Shown here: positions 49,161-56,037 of the stretch, in pieces | How the letters are laid out: every line of letters starts with the position of its first letter | Position numbering within the stretch: the stretch's first letter is position 1 | Assembly (NCBI GenBank): GCA_019420305.1 | Contig: JAHZHL010000022.1 | Location: forward strand, 1 to 56,037 | DNA length: 56,037 bases | Reading direction: 5' to 3' | From: Bacillota bacterium | Lineage (GTDB): Bacteria; Bacillota; Clostridia; Peptostreptococcales; Anaerovoracaceae | The notes under the pieces: generated by a model | Told to the model about the DNA's origin: nothing | Database searches by the model: none | Seen by the model: only the letters and a program-made list of their open reading frames with translations | Translations under genes and position numbers: made by a program

Positions 49161-49271
49161 GCATCAAACTTTTAGGGATGGAAACAAGCAATTATCAAGC
49201 AAACAACCTTTACTCAATAACATTTATAGAACAACTGACCTGTTGCGTAGCGGGTCAGTTGTTCTTTTTTT
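49148..49271 (+). ncRNA. possible small transcript between the feoA genes
   Basis: The stretch between the box-containing promoter and a strong terminator (49229-49264) would give a transcript of about 120 nt. A 31-codon frame (49178-49273) with only a weak site runs straight through the terminator stem, so a non-coding RNA or attenuated leader is more likely than a peptide. It may be an iron-responsive RNA. Its 5' end is uncertain. Confidence 0.35.
49229..49271 (+). terminator. strong intrinsic terminator between the feoA genes
   Basis: GAACAACTGACC (49229-49240) and GGTCAGTTGTTC (49253-49264) form a perfect 12-bp stem with a 12-nt loop followed by seven T residues. Confidence 0.92.
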
Positions 49272-49333
49272 GAAAGTGATTCTCTTTTTTAACTAAAACT
49301 TTTAAATTTCTGTCTGCTTCTGGAAGAAAAGCG

Positions 49334-49388
49334 TTGACAAAGATTTTCTTTTGTACTAAACTAAGGATGTAGTTAGAAGTTACTAACC
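49334..49388 (+). promoter_or_regulatory. promoter with second GTTAG/CTAAC box before feoA-feoB
   Basis: TTGACA (49334-49339) and TAAACT (49357-49362), 17 bp apart. Just downstream GTTAG-6-CTAAC (49372-49387), plus a CTAA at 49361-49364, repeats the half-site of the box at 49144. Joint control by an iron-responsive repressor is likely. Confidence 0.55.
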
Positions 49389-49461
49389 ATAGGATGGCCT
49401 GCATAATATAAGGTTTGTCCGGGCAAGTGTTTGATTTTTAGAAGACGGTGAGGAGAGAATT

Positions 49462-49674
49462 ATGAATTTGAGCGAAGCTACTATTGGCGAAACTTATATT
49501 GTAAAGGAAATCCGAACGGACGATGAAGAACTGGAATCGTTCCTGTTTCGTCTGGGATGTTACAGCGGAGAGCCCATCACGGTGATTTCACATCTGAAGG
49601 GCGGCTGCGTCGTGTCCATCAAAGATGGAAGGTATAATATCGACAACGGTATTGCAGAGGCCGTTTTGATATAG
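49462..49674 (+). CDS. feoA: FeoA domain protein (second copy)
   Basis: This 70-residue FeoA protein has ATIGETYIVKEIRTDDEELE, FLFRLGCYSGEPITVIS and GGCVVSIKDGRYNIDN. It is quite different in sequence from the first copy, so not a recent duplication. GAGGAGAG precedes the ATG. It lies 97 bp before feoB with a weak hairpin between, and should be the copy that works directly with that FeoB. Confidence 0.92.
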   Translation: MNLSEATIGETYIVKEIRTDDEELESFLFRLGCYSGEPITVISHLKGGCVVSIKDGRYNIDNGIAEAVLI

Positions 49675-49675
49675 A

Positions 49676-49701
49676 AATAGTGGCGGTGGTCACTATTTTT
49701 T
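49676..49701 (+). terminator. weak intrinsic terminator between feoA and feoB
   Basis: AATAGTG (49676-49682) and CACTATT (49691-49697) with a T-run. It may reduce readthrough so that FeoA is made in excess over FeoB. Confidence 0.5.
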
Positions 49702-49771
49702 ATGGGTTATGGTTAGCCCTGTATAACTACAAACGCAATCTTTAAGACACTATAAAACAGGAGGATGTATC

Positions 49772-51787
49772 ATGAGAATTGCTTTTGCCGGCAACCCGAA
49801 CAGCGGCAAGACGACGATGTACAATGCGCTGACAGGGAAAAGTGAACACGTTGGTAACTGGGCCGGGGTTACAATCGGAAAGAAGGAAAGTCCGATTAAG
49901 AAAGAGTTTTCCAGCGGCGCGTTGGAGGAGCTTATCGCGGTGGATCTTCCGGGAGCCTATTCTATGTCTCCGTTCACTCCGGAAGAAAGTATTACAAGCG
50001 GTTTTGTCAGAAACGAAAATCCGGACGCGATTATCAATATCGTGGACGCGACTAATCTGAGCCGGAGTCTGTTCTTTACCACACAGCTTCTGGAATTGGG
50101 AATCCCGGTGATTGTAGCGCTGAATAAAAGTGATATCAATGAGAAGCAGGGAACCAAAATTAATACAAAGCTTCTGGCGGAAAAGCTGAACTGCCCGGTA
50201 ATCGAAACGGTTTCCACCAGCAGCAAGGGTCTGAGCGAAGTGATGAAGCAGGCAGTTTCACTGAGCGGGAAGGGGCAGAAAGCTCCGTATCTGCAGGCGG
50301 ATATTGACATGACCGACAAAAAGGCGGTAGACGCTGAGGACAGAAAGCGCTTTGCTTTTGTAAACGGAATTGTGGGTGAAGTTGAAAGCAGAAAGATTCT
50401 TACGAAAGATACCACAAAACAGGACCAGGTAGACCGGATTCTTACCAATAAAGTAGCAGGAATCATTATTTTCGCGGCGGTTATGTGGGCGGTATTCTGG
50501 ATTTCTCAGTCAAAAGTGGGTCCTCTTATCGCGGACTGGCTGGTGGGCTGGATCGAAACGTTCCAGGGATGGGTATCCGGACTCCTTGAAAACACTTCAC
50601 CGTTCCTGCAGGCGCTGCTGGCGGACGGCATTGTAGGCGGCGTAGGCGCGGTAGTAGGCTTCCTGCCTCTGGTAATGGTAATGTACTTCCTGATTGCTTT
50701 GCTGGAAGACTGCGGTTATATGGCTCGTGTCAGCGTTGTAATGGACCCGATTTTCAAAAGAGTCGGCCTTTCCGGAAAATCCATTATTCCGTTTATCATT
50801 ACAACAGGATGCGGGATCCCGGGAATTATGGCAAGCCGTACGATCCGGGATGAAAGGGAACGAAGAGCGACCGCCATGCTGGCGACCTTTATGCCCTGCG
50901 GCGCCAAAATTCCGGTTATCGCTCTTTTCGCGGCGGTATTCTTCGGAGGCGCTTCCTGGGTCAGCACGCTGGTGTACTTTGTGGGAATCGCCCTGATTTT
51001 CCTCGGAGCCCTGCTGATTAAACAAATTACAGGTCATAAATACAGAAAATCTTTCTTTATTATGGAACTGCCGGAATATAAAATTCCGAGCCTTAAGAGG
51101 GCAGCCTTTTCCATGCTGGGACGCGCGAAGGCTTACATTATCAAAGCGGCGACCATTATTCTGGTATGCAACGCGGTGGTTCAGATCATGCAGTCCTTCA
51201 ACTGGCAGCTGCAGCTGGTGGAAGAAGGCATGGAGAATACTTCCATTCTGGCGACCATCGCGACTCCGTTTGCGGTACTGCTGATTCCGTTGGGCTTCGG
51301 CGTATGGCAGATGGCAGCGGCGGCAATCACAGGCTTTATCGCCAAAGAGAATGTGGTTGGCACGCTGGCGGTAGTTTACGGACTGTCCGCGTTTATTGAT
51401 ACAGAGGAACTGGCGCTGACCGGCGGGGCGGGAGAAGTTGCCATGACCTTTGGCCTTACTTCCGCAGCGGCTCTGGCCTGCCTGATGTTCAATCTGTACA
51501 CGCCTCCTTGCTTTGCGGCAATCGGCGCGATGAATTCGGAACTGGGCAGCAAGAAGTGGCTGTGGGGCGGTATCGGTCTGCAGCTGGCCACCGGTTATAC
51601 AGTGGCGTTCCTGGTATATCAGGTGGGAACTATTATTACAACCGGAAGCGTCGGCGTTGGATTCTTCCCGGGTCTGATCGCGGTACTTGCCATGGCGGCA
51701 ATCGTAGTGATGATTGTGATTCGCTCCAATCGCAAACTGGAAGCGGAGTTTGGCGCCCTGCATAAAAAGGGAGGCGCTGCGGCATGA
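49772..51787 (+). CDS. feoB: ferrous iron transport protein B
   Basis: This 671-residue protein has an N-terminal G domain: G1 GNPNSGKTT at 7-15, G2 region NWAGVTIGKKE, G3 VDLPGAYSM, G4 NKSD. A short helical spacer follows, then a polytopic membrane part with the two Gate motifs typical of FeoB, including VVGFLPLVMVMYFLIALLED and IPFIITTGCGIPGIMASRTI (conserved Cys) and the later PCGAKIPVI. It imports Fe2+ across the cytoplasmic membrane. AGGAGG at 6 bp. It is followed by an overlapping gene for the Cys-rich partner. Confidence 0.97.
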   Translation: MRIAFAGNPNSGKTTMYNALTGKSEHVGNWAGVTIGKKESPIKKEFSSGALEELIAVDLPGAYSMSPFTPEESITSGFVRNENPDAIINIVDATNLSRSLFFTTQLLELGIPVIVALNKSDINEKQGTKINTKLLAEKLNCPVIETVSTSSKGLSEVMKQAVSLSGKGQKAPYLQADIDMTDKKAVDAEDRKRFAFVNGIVGEVESRKILTKDTTKQDQVDRILTNKVAGIIIFAAVMWAVFWISQSKVGPLIADWLVGWIETFQGWVSGLLENTSPFLQALLADGIVGGVGAVVGFLPLVMVMYFLIALLEDCGYMARVSVVMDPIFKRVGLSGKSIIPFIITTGCGIPGIMASRTIRDERERRATAMLATFMPCGAKIPVIALFAAVFFGGASWVSTLVYFVGIALIFLGALLIKQITGHKYRKSFFIMELPEYKIPSLKRAAFSMLGRAKAYIIKAATIILVCNAVVQIMQSFNWQLQLVEEGMENTSILATIATPFAVLLIPLGFGVWQMAAAAITGFIAKENVVGTLAVVYGLSAFIDTEELALTGGAGEVAMTFGLTSAAALACLMFNLYTPPCFAAIGAMNSELGSKKWLWGGIGLQLATGYTVAFLVYQVGTIITTGSVGVGFFPGLIAVLAMAAIVVMIVIRSNRKLEAEFGALHKKGGAAA

Positions 51788-51969
51788 GTACAGTTATTGC
51801 GGTAATCGTACTGGTAATTATCATCGGTGCTGCGGTAGCCTATCTTGTGAGAGCCAGAAAAAAAGGGCATAAATGTATCGGCTGTCCGGCAGGCGGAAGC
51901 TGTGCCGTGAAGAATCTCAAGCATCTGGAGCATTCCCAACACGAATGCGGATGCCACAGCGAAAAATAG
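51784..51969 (+). CDS. FeoB-associated Cys-rich membrane protein
   Basis: This 61-residue protein has a single N-terminal membrane helix (residues 3-22), a basic stop-transfer stretch RARKKGHK and a Cys-rich tail CIGCPAGGSCAVK then HECGCHSEK. The family is found right after feoB in many Firmicutes and may take the place of FeoC or hand over iron. It overlaps feoB by 4 bp (ATGA). Confidence 0.93.
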   Translation: MSTVIAVIVLVIIIGAAVAYLVRARKKGHKCIGCPAGGSCAVKNLKHLEHSQHECGCHSEK

Positions 51970-51984
51970 CTTTATAACAAGATA

Positions 51985-52018
51985 TAAGAGACCGGAAGCC
52001 CTCCGGTCTCTTACGGTT
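51985..52018 (+). terminator. intrinsic terminator of the feoAB operon
   Basis: TAAGAGACCGG (51985-51995) pairs with CCGGTCTCTTA (52003-52013), 7-nt loop, then CGGTTTT. The interrupted T-run makes it less certain, so some readthrough into the HMA gene is possible. Confidence 0.75.
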
Positions 52019-52053
52019 TTCTGTGTTTACCTGACGGAAAGGGAGGAAAAAGC

Positions 52054-52416
52054 ATGAATAATATTATTGGAATCCTGATTGTAATTGCGGTGCTGGCGCT
52101 GGCCATCATCGGTATCCGAAGGAGATCGAAAAAAGGGGGATGCTGCGGAGGCGGCGGAAGCCCTGTCCCTGTGCGGGAAAAAAAGCTGGAAGGAAGGGTT
52201 CTGGGGAAAAAAGTCGTAACAATTTCCGGTATGCACTGTGAACACTGTGTCAATAACGTGACAAACGCAATCAACCGTATAGATGGGGCTTCCGCTTCTG
52301 TAAGCCTTGCCAGAGGCGAGGCGGTTGTTTCTTATGACAGAGAAGTGGATGAGAGACAAATCGCCAGGGCGTTGGAACAGGCCGGATATCGCGTGGAAAA
52401 AATATCCGGGGTATGA
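52054..52416 (+). CDS. membrane-anchored heavy-metal-associated (HMA) domain protein
   Basis: In this 120-residue protein an N-terminal membrane helix (residues 4-21) is followed by RRRSKKGGCCGGGG, very like a FeoB-associated Cys-rich protein. A complete HMA domain follows (VVTISGMHCEHCVNNVTNAI, with the M-x-C-x-x-C metal site, ending GYRVEKI). HMA domains bind Cu(I), Zn or similar ions. The combination suggests it arose by fusion of a FeoB-associated tail anchor with a metallochaperone. GGGAGG precedes the ATG. It stands 37 bp after the feoAB terminator on the same strand and could depend on readthrough. Confidence 0.88.
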   Translation: MNNIIGILIVIAVLALAIIGIRRRSKKGGCCGGGGSPVPVREKKLEGRVLGKKVVTISGMHCEHCVNNVTNAINRIDGASASVSLARGEAVVSYDREVDERQIARALEQAGYRVEKISGV

Positions 52417-52424
52417 AATCGTTT

Positions 52425-53528
52425 TTAACTGCCGCCAGCTATGGTGGTTCCGCTGTAATAGTGCTGGAGGATTTCTTTATAGGAGTAACCTTCTTTTGCC
52501 ATGCCGTTGGCGCCGTACTGGCTCATTCCCACTCCGTGGCCGGACCCTGTGGTAGTAAAGGTGATGGTATCATTTTCTACGGAAATGGTAAAGTTGGCGG
52601 AATAGAGACCAAGCGCCTCCCGAACCTGTTTTCCGGTAACCGTCCCGTTTCCGATTTGCATTTGATCGACCCGTCCGCCGCTGCTGCGGGAGAGGATTTT
52701 GATCCCGCCGGAAGTGATGGTTCCGAAGCTGATATCCGGATAGGAAGCTTTGATTTTTGCGGAAAACTCGGAAAGGGACAGGGTCAGGGTTTCTTTTTTA
52801 TGGGTGGCGTCTTCTTCGTAAGGACTTTCCACACTGACAAGGTAGGGGACTGCGGAGGCAAAGACGTCTTCGCAGTTTTCTGTTTTTCCGCCGCTGGAAG
52901 AATGAAACAGCGCCTGCTGGACCAGCTGGCCGTCATAATAAAGGAGCTGTCCCTTTGTATCCTCGACAGCCGCGGATATTTTTTCCCAGTCTGACCTCAT
53001 CCAGTCCGCGCCTTTCCCTTTCTTCAGCTGGGCTTTGTCCTGATAAACCTGACAGTGGACGGTGTCGCACACGGGCGCCTTTGGATGGGTAGAGGAATTT
53101 CCGTTTTTTTTCGCGTTTTGTACTTTGGCGAGAGAGTAGGTGCGAGCTGCCACTGCCTGTGCTTTCAGAGCTTCCTCCTCAAAATCCGAAGGCATTTCGC
53201 TGGCGACAACGCCTTTTACATATTCTTCAAATTCTACTTTCTCCCGTTTCCCGCTGTCCTCTCTCTGTACGCGAATAGTTTTTGGAACAGCGGCAGTATC
53301 TGTAATTGTTTCTTCCGGCTGGGCGCCGGGATCACGGTTCTCTTTTTTTGTGCCTTCCTGTGAATCAGAGGTAAAAACCATGGTAATGGTAAAGGGAATG
53401 ATAATCAGGATAAAAATGATGGCGACGACGAGAATGGCCGCGGATTTAAGGACAGGCGGAGCTGTACGTCTTCCTGTCCGTACTGCCGGCTTTCTTTTTC
53501 TGCTCCTGTTTTTTCTGTTTCGCTGCAT
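52425..53528 (-). CDS. spoIID: stage II sporulation protein D (SpoIID-like lytic transglycosylase)
   Basis: This 367-residue protein has a basic cytoplasmic tail and one membrane helix (about residues 29-51). The SpoIID domain has VKGVVASEMPSDFEEEALKA (with the catalytic Glu), AQAVAARTYSLAKV, LFHSSSGGKTE, and the C-terminal TGSGHGVGMSQYGANGMAKE then YKEILQHYYSG. It cleaves glycan strands, with SpoIIP and SpoIIM, during engulfment of the forespore. AGGAGG-like GGAGGAAAC precedes the ATG. A sigma-E-type promoter upstream fits mother-cell expression. A SpoIID paralogue with a vegetative role cannot be ruled out, but the promoter argues for sporulation. Confidence 0.92.
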   Translation of the reverse strand: MQRNRKNRSRKRKPAVRTGRRTAPPVLKSAAILVVAIIFILIIIPFTITMVFTSDSQEGTKKENRDPGAQPEETITDTAAVPKTIRVQREDSGKREKVEFEEYVKGVVASEMPSDFEEEALKAQAVAARTYSLAKVQNAKKNGNSSTHPKAPVCDTVHCQVYQDKAQLKKGKGADWMRSDWEKISAAVEDTKGQLLYYDGQLVQQALFHSSSGGKTENCEDVFASAVPYLVSVESPYEEDATHKKETLTLSLSEFSAKIKASYPDISFGTITSGGIKILSRSSGGRVDQMQIGNGTVTGKQVREALGLYSANFTISVENDTITFTTTGSGHGVGMSQYGANGMAKEGYSYKEILQHYYSGTTIAGGS

Positions 53529-53555
53529 AGTTTCCTCCGCACTTTAAATGCTACC

Positions 53556-53584
53556 AGTGTATGCGGAAGGGCTTCCCAAGATGC
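53556..53584 (-). promoter_or_regulatory. sigma-E-type promoter of spoIID
   Basis: On the minus strand GCATCTT (53578-53584), 14 bp, CATACACT (53556-53563). This fits the sigma-E consensus KMATATT-N14-CATACANT with one mismatch in the -35 box and none in the -10 box. Confidence 0.65.
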
Positions 53585-53634
53585 GTATTTTTTCGTATAA
53601 TAGTAGAACACAGAACTTTTATGGAGGAGAGGCT

Positions 53635-54477
53635 ATGAGGTCAGTTGATGTGAAAGAAATCGCGGACGCGGTTGCGGAAATGGCGAGAGAATCCAACTAT
53701 TTTCTGGGAGAAGATGTAAAATGCGCGATCCAAAAACGGGCGCAGGAAGAGCCATGGCCGGTCGCGAAAAGCGTTTTGGAAAAGATAGAAGAAAATATCG
53801 GAATCGCGGAAGAAGGCGTATTCCCGTTGTGCCAGGACACAGGCCTTGCCTGCGTGTTCCTGGAAATCGGACAGGATGTGCATCTGACAGGGGGCTTTGT
53901 GGAAGACGCGGTAAACGAAGGAGTGCGCAGGGGATACCGGGATGGTTACCTGAGAAAGTCGGTGGTAAGAGACCCGCTGCGCAGGATCAATACCGGAGAT
54001 AATACGCCGGCCCATATCCATTATGAGATTGTTCCGGGGGATCAGGTGAAAATCACTTTCGCCGCGAAAGGGTTCGGGTCGGAGAACATGAGCCGGATCA
54101 AAATGCTGCCGCCGTCAGCGGGGGCGGAAGGCGTCATGGATTTTATTGTGAAGACCTGTGAGGAAGCCGGAGCGAATCCGTGCCCGCCGATCGTAGTGGG
54201 CGTTGGAATTGGAGGCACCTTTGACAAAGCGGCGCTGATGGCGAAGGAAGCGCTGCTGATTCCTTTTGACAGACCGAATCCGGACGCCTTTTACGCGGAA
54301 ATGGAAGAGAAACTGCTCAGAAGAATCAACGAGCTGGGGATTGGCCCTCAGGGCTTTGGCGGCGAAACAACGGCGCTGTCGGTAAAGATTAAAACCGCTC
54401 CGACTCACATTGCGGGGCTTCCGGTCGCTGTGAATATTAACTGTCATGTCAGCAGACATGCGGAGCGGACGTTATAA
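53635..54477 (+). CDS. class I fumarase / L(+)-tartrate dehydratase alpha subunit
   Basis: This is a 280-residue iron-sulfur hydro-lyase subunit. The three cluster cysteines are in LCQDTGLACVF, ANPCPPIVVGVGIGG and VNINCHVSRH. INTGDNTPAHIHYEIV and ENMSRIKMLPPSAG hold substrate-binding residues. It hydrates fumarate to malate, or acts on tartrate, together with the beta subunit encoded next. The ATG at 53635 has GGAGAGG at 4 bp; earlier in-frame sequence has no site. TATAAT at 53596-53601 is the likely -10 box. Confidence 0.93.
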   Translation: MRSVDVKEIADAVAEMARESNYFLGEDVKCAIQKRAQEEPWPVAKSVLEKIEENIGIAEEGVFPLCQDTGLACVFLEIGQDVHLTGGFVEDAVNEGVRRGYRDGYLRKSVVRDPLRRINTGDNTPAHIHYEIVPGDQVKITFAAKGFGSENMSRIKMLPPSAGAEGVMDFIVKTCEEAGANPCPPIVVGVGIGGTFDKAALMAKEALLIPFDRPNPDAFYAEMEEKLLRRINELGIGPQGFGGETTALSVKIKTAPTHIAGLPVAVNINCHVSRHAERTL

Positions 54478-54496
54478 CATACAGGCAGGAGGAACT

Positions 54497-55054
54497 ATGG
54501 AATATCGAATCAGAGAGCCATTTACAAGAGAAAAATTGGAACCCTTAAGAGCCGGAGACACTGTATTTCTCACCGGCACCATTTATACAGCCAGGGACGC
54601 GGCCCACAAGCGTCTGATCGAGATGATAGAGAACCGGGAGCCGCTGCCCTTTGAAGTAAAGGACGCGGTGATCTATTACGTGGGCCCGACGCCGGAAAAG
54701 CCGGGAAACCCTATCGGCGCGGCGGGCCCTACAACCAGCTACCGGATGGACGCTTACGCGCCTACGCTGCTGGATTTGGGGGAAACCGCTATGATCGGAA
54801 AGGGACAGCGCTCCCAGGAGGTGAAAGACGCGGCTATCCGAAACGGAGCCGTTTATTTCGCGGCCATCGGCGGAGCGGGGGCTCTGATGGCGCAGAAGGT
54901 AAAATCCGCTGAAATTGTCGCCTTTGAAGACCTGGGGCCGGAAGCTGTACGCAGACTGCAGGTGGAGGATTTTCCGGTTACGGTTGTTCTGGACAGCGCG
55001 GGAGGCGATTTGTATCAGGAAGGCAGGGCGGCGTACCTGGAGAGCAGGAAGTAA
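54497..55054 (+). CDS. class I fumarase / L(+)-tartrate dehydratase beta subunit
   Basis: This 185-residue C-terminal-type subunit has LRAGDTVFLTGTIYTARDAA and HKRL, VIYYVGPTP, GAAGPTTSYRMDAY, GKGQRSQEV and YFAAIGGAGALMAQKVK, all typical of TtdB/FumA C-terminal domains. The start at 54497 has AGGAGG at 4 bp, 19 bp after the alpha gene. Fumarase and tartrate dehydratase cannot be told apart by eye. An M16 peptidase gene starts at the next base after the stop. Confidence 0.94.
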   Translation: MEYRIREPFTREKLEPLRAGDTVFLTGTIYTARDAAHKRLIEMIENREPLPFEVKDAVIYYVGPTPEKPGNPIGAAGPTTSYRMDAYAPTLLDLGETAMIGKGQRSQEVKDAAIRNGAVYFAAIGGAGALMAQKVKSAEIVAFEDLGPEAVRRLQVEDFPVTVVLDSAGGDLYQEGRAAYLESRK

Positions 55055-56037
55055 ATGGAACAGCGGAAGGTAACCAGAAACGGAATTGAAATTTTCTGCG
55101 ATTCCGGAGAGCACCTGCACAGTTTCTGTCTCAGCCTGTATCTGAGGGCAGGCAGCCTGTACGAAGGGGAGGAAGAAAACGGGATCTCCCATTTCCTGGA
55201 GCACATTGTAATCCGCAATATCAACTGGCTGATGGACGGAGGACTGTATCCTTACCTGGACAGGCGGGGACTGATGTTCAACGCGTGTACCTACAAGGAG
55301 TTCATCCAGTTTGAGATCACCGGAGCGAAAAAGCATCTGCGGGAGGCGATTGCGGTGTTTACAAAGCTGTTTGAACCTATTGTCCTTCCGGCAGCGGAAA
55401 TTGATATTGAACGCAGACGGATTAAGGCGGAAATCCGGGAAGATGACGAACGATCTTCGCTGGAGTTTTTTACCGGAGGTATTGTCTGGGAGGGAACGTC
55501 TCTCGCGCAGACGATAACCGGAAAAAGCACCCGGCTGGATCGGATGGGAAAAAAACATCTGCAGCAGGCTCACAGGGAACTGTTTTCCACGAACAATCTG
55601 TTTTTTTACATGACCGGCTGCGTGGAAGAGGAGGATATTGAATTCCTGAGCAGATCCGTTGAATCCTTCGAACTGAATGTGGGAAAGAAGGCGCGGCAGA
55701 ATCTGGCGCCGATGCCGGAACGGTTTTTCCGCAGAAACGGGCAGATTGCCGTTAAACAGAGTAAAGATACCTTAGTACGCTTTTCCTTTGACCTTGATAC
55801 GAACCGCTGCAGCCAGGCAGCGTATATGCTGCTTTATGATATCCTGTTTGACTGTGAAAACGCCAAAGTCCATCAGGCGCTGTCCGAGCAGTCAGGCTGT
55901 ATTTACAGTTTTGATCCCGGTATGGAGCAGTACAGCAATATCGGAAATTTGTATTTTCAGTATGAGGTTCAGCCTTCCAGACTGCTGGAGTCCGTGGAAA
56001 TTGTCGTGGACCTGCTTTGCGGTCTGAAACAGGGGCT
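55055..56037 (+). CDS. M16 family metallopeptidase, N-terminal part (3' end outside window)
   Basis: The open frame runs off the end of the window, giving 327 residues. The inverted zinc motif HFLEH is near residue 47 and a downstream acidic stretch IKAEIREDDER near residue 129 supplies the third ligand Glu. The second lobe begins to show (LVRFSFDLDTN, YMLLYDILFD), with SGCIYSF in place of the usual G-L-A-Y. It is distinct from the peptidase at 7696. The ATG directly follows the fumarase beta stop. GCAGG lies about 8 bp upstream. It may be part of the fumarase operon. Confidence 0.88.
   Translation, partial: MEQRKVTRNGIEIFCDSGEHLHSFCLSLYLRAGSLYEGEEENGISHFLEHIVIRNINWLMDGGLYPYLDRRGLMFNACTYKEFIQFEITGAKKHLREAIAVFTKLFEPIVLPAAEIDIERRRIKAEIREDDERSSLEFFTGGIVWEGTSLAQTITGKSTRLDRMGKKHLQQAHRELFSTNNLFFYMTGCVEEEDIEFLSRSVESFELNVGKKARQNLAPMPERFFRRNGQIAVKQSKDTLVRFSFDLDTNRCSQAAYMLLYDILFDCENAKVHQALSEQSGCIYSFDPGMEQYSNIGNLYFQYEVQPSRLLESVEIVVDLLCGLKQG

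Noticed and set aside
49178..49273. A 31-codon frame between the feoA genes
   Set aside because: It reads through the strong terminator stem and has only a weak ribosome binding site, so a terminator of a short RNA explains the sequence better.
50597..51763. A 388-codon frame antisense to feoB
   Set aside because: His/Gln/Arg-rich product typical of reversed membrane-protein coding sequence; feoB is certain.
1..56037. CRISPR array, tRNA or rRNA genes, insertion sequences, prophage genes
   Set aside because: No spaced direct repeats, tRNA-like cloverleaf sequence, rRNA core motifs, intact transposase or phage structural genes were seen while reading the window.

Overview
The window looks like the chromosome of an anaerobic, endospore-forming member of the Clostridia (Eubacteriales). 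The evidence is the dnaG-rpoD-trmK-Nif3 gene order, a stage II sporulation protein D gene behind a sigma-E-type promoter, a cysteine-rich gene behind a sigma-K-type promoter, pyruvate formate-lyase under a ZTP riboswitch, a fused 2-hydroxyacyl-CoA dehydratase activase, a class I two-subunit hydro-lyase, and Feo iron uptake with a FeoB-associated Cys-rich protein. No genus can be assigned from the sequence alone.

Layout. 1-4.7 kb: the end of a DUF4367-type protein, a small membrane protein and a very large fused ABC transporter. 4.7-9.4 kb: 5-formyl-THF cyclo-ligase, a convergent Cys-rich probable spore-coat gene, a BI-1 family membrane protein, a small membrane protein, an M16 peptidase and dUTPase. 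9.4-12.3 kb: a catalase-like protein encoded as two overlapping genes, then a DUF47/PiT phosphate pair. 12.3-18.2 kb: the housekeeping block dgt-dnaG-rpoD-trmK-Nif3, ending in RNase P RNA. 18.2-22.5 kb: a visibly AT-rich accessory segment directly abutting and overlapping the 3' end of rnpB. It holds an ABC exporter, a TetR regulator with shared operators, an AbiEi-like antitoxin and a broken AbiEii-like toxin. 22.5-30.5 kb: a nucleosidase; an operon of an MJ0619/COG1964-like radical SAM enzyme, a CobW/HypB-like GTPase and a Cys-rich DUF5714 protein; two half-size chromate transporters with a divergent LysR regulator; and a COG3044-like ABC-class ATPase. 30.5-31.2 kb: a RelB/YoeB toxin-antitoxin module. 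31.2-36.5 kb: ZTP riboswitch-pflB, DUF4234-DUF2752, a MATE pump and a Cys-rich protein. 36.7-42.6 kb: the fused dehydratase activase, a flavin reductase-like protein and a DUF1848 protein. 42.5-42.9 kb: a remnant of an Rpn-type nuclease. 43.1-48.7 kb: a ferredoxin-type aldo/keto reductase, then an N-acyl-D-amino-acid deacylase, NhaC-like transporter and PepV-like dipeptidase operon behind a terminator-like leader. 48.7-52.4 kb: an iron/metal cluster with two feoA genes, feoB, a Cys-rich partner and an HMA-domain protein, with several operators and a possible small RNA. 52.4-56.0 kb: spoIID, fumarase/tartrate dehydratase alpha and beta, and the start of a second M16 peptidase.

The observations that most deserve follow-up are: (i) the split catalase, with the Catalase-rel helical domain on its own 62-residue gene and the proximal heme Tyr and Arg replaced by His and Met; (ii) the radical SAM/GTPase/DUF5714 operon, rich in cysteine and of unknown chemistry; (iii) a YoeB toxin whose catalytic His83 is Arg; (iv) a CsoR-family-like operator inside a consensus promoter in front of feoA, together with an HMA-domain protein at the end of the same cluster; (v) a candidate iron-responsive small transcript between the two feoA genes; and (vi) the sigma-K-controlled Cys-rich protein.

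All calls come from reading the sequence and translations. No database search, folding or alignment program was run.
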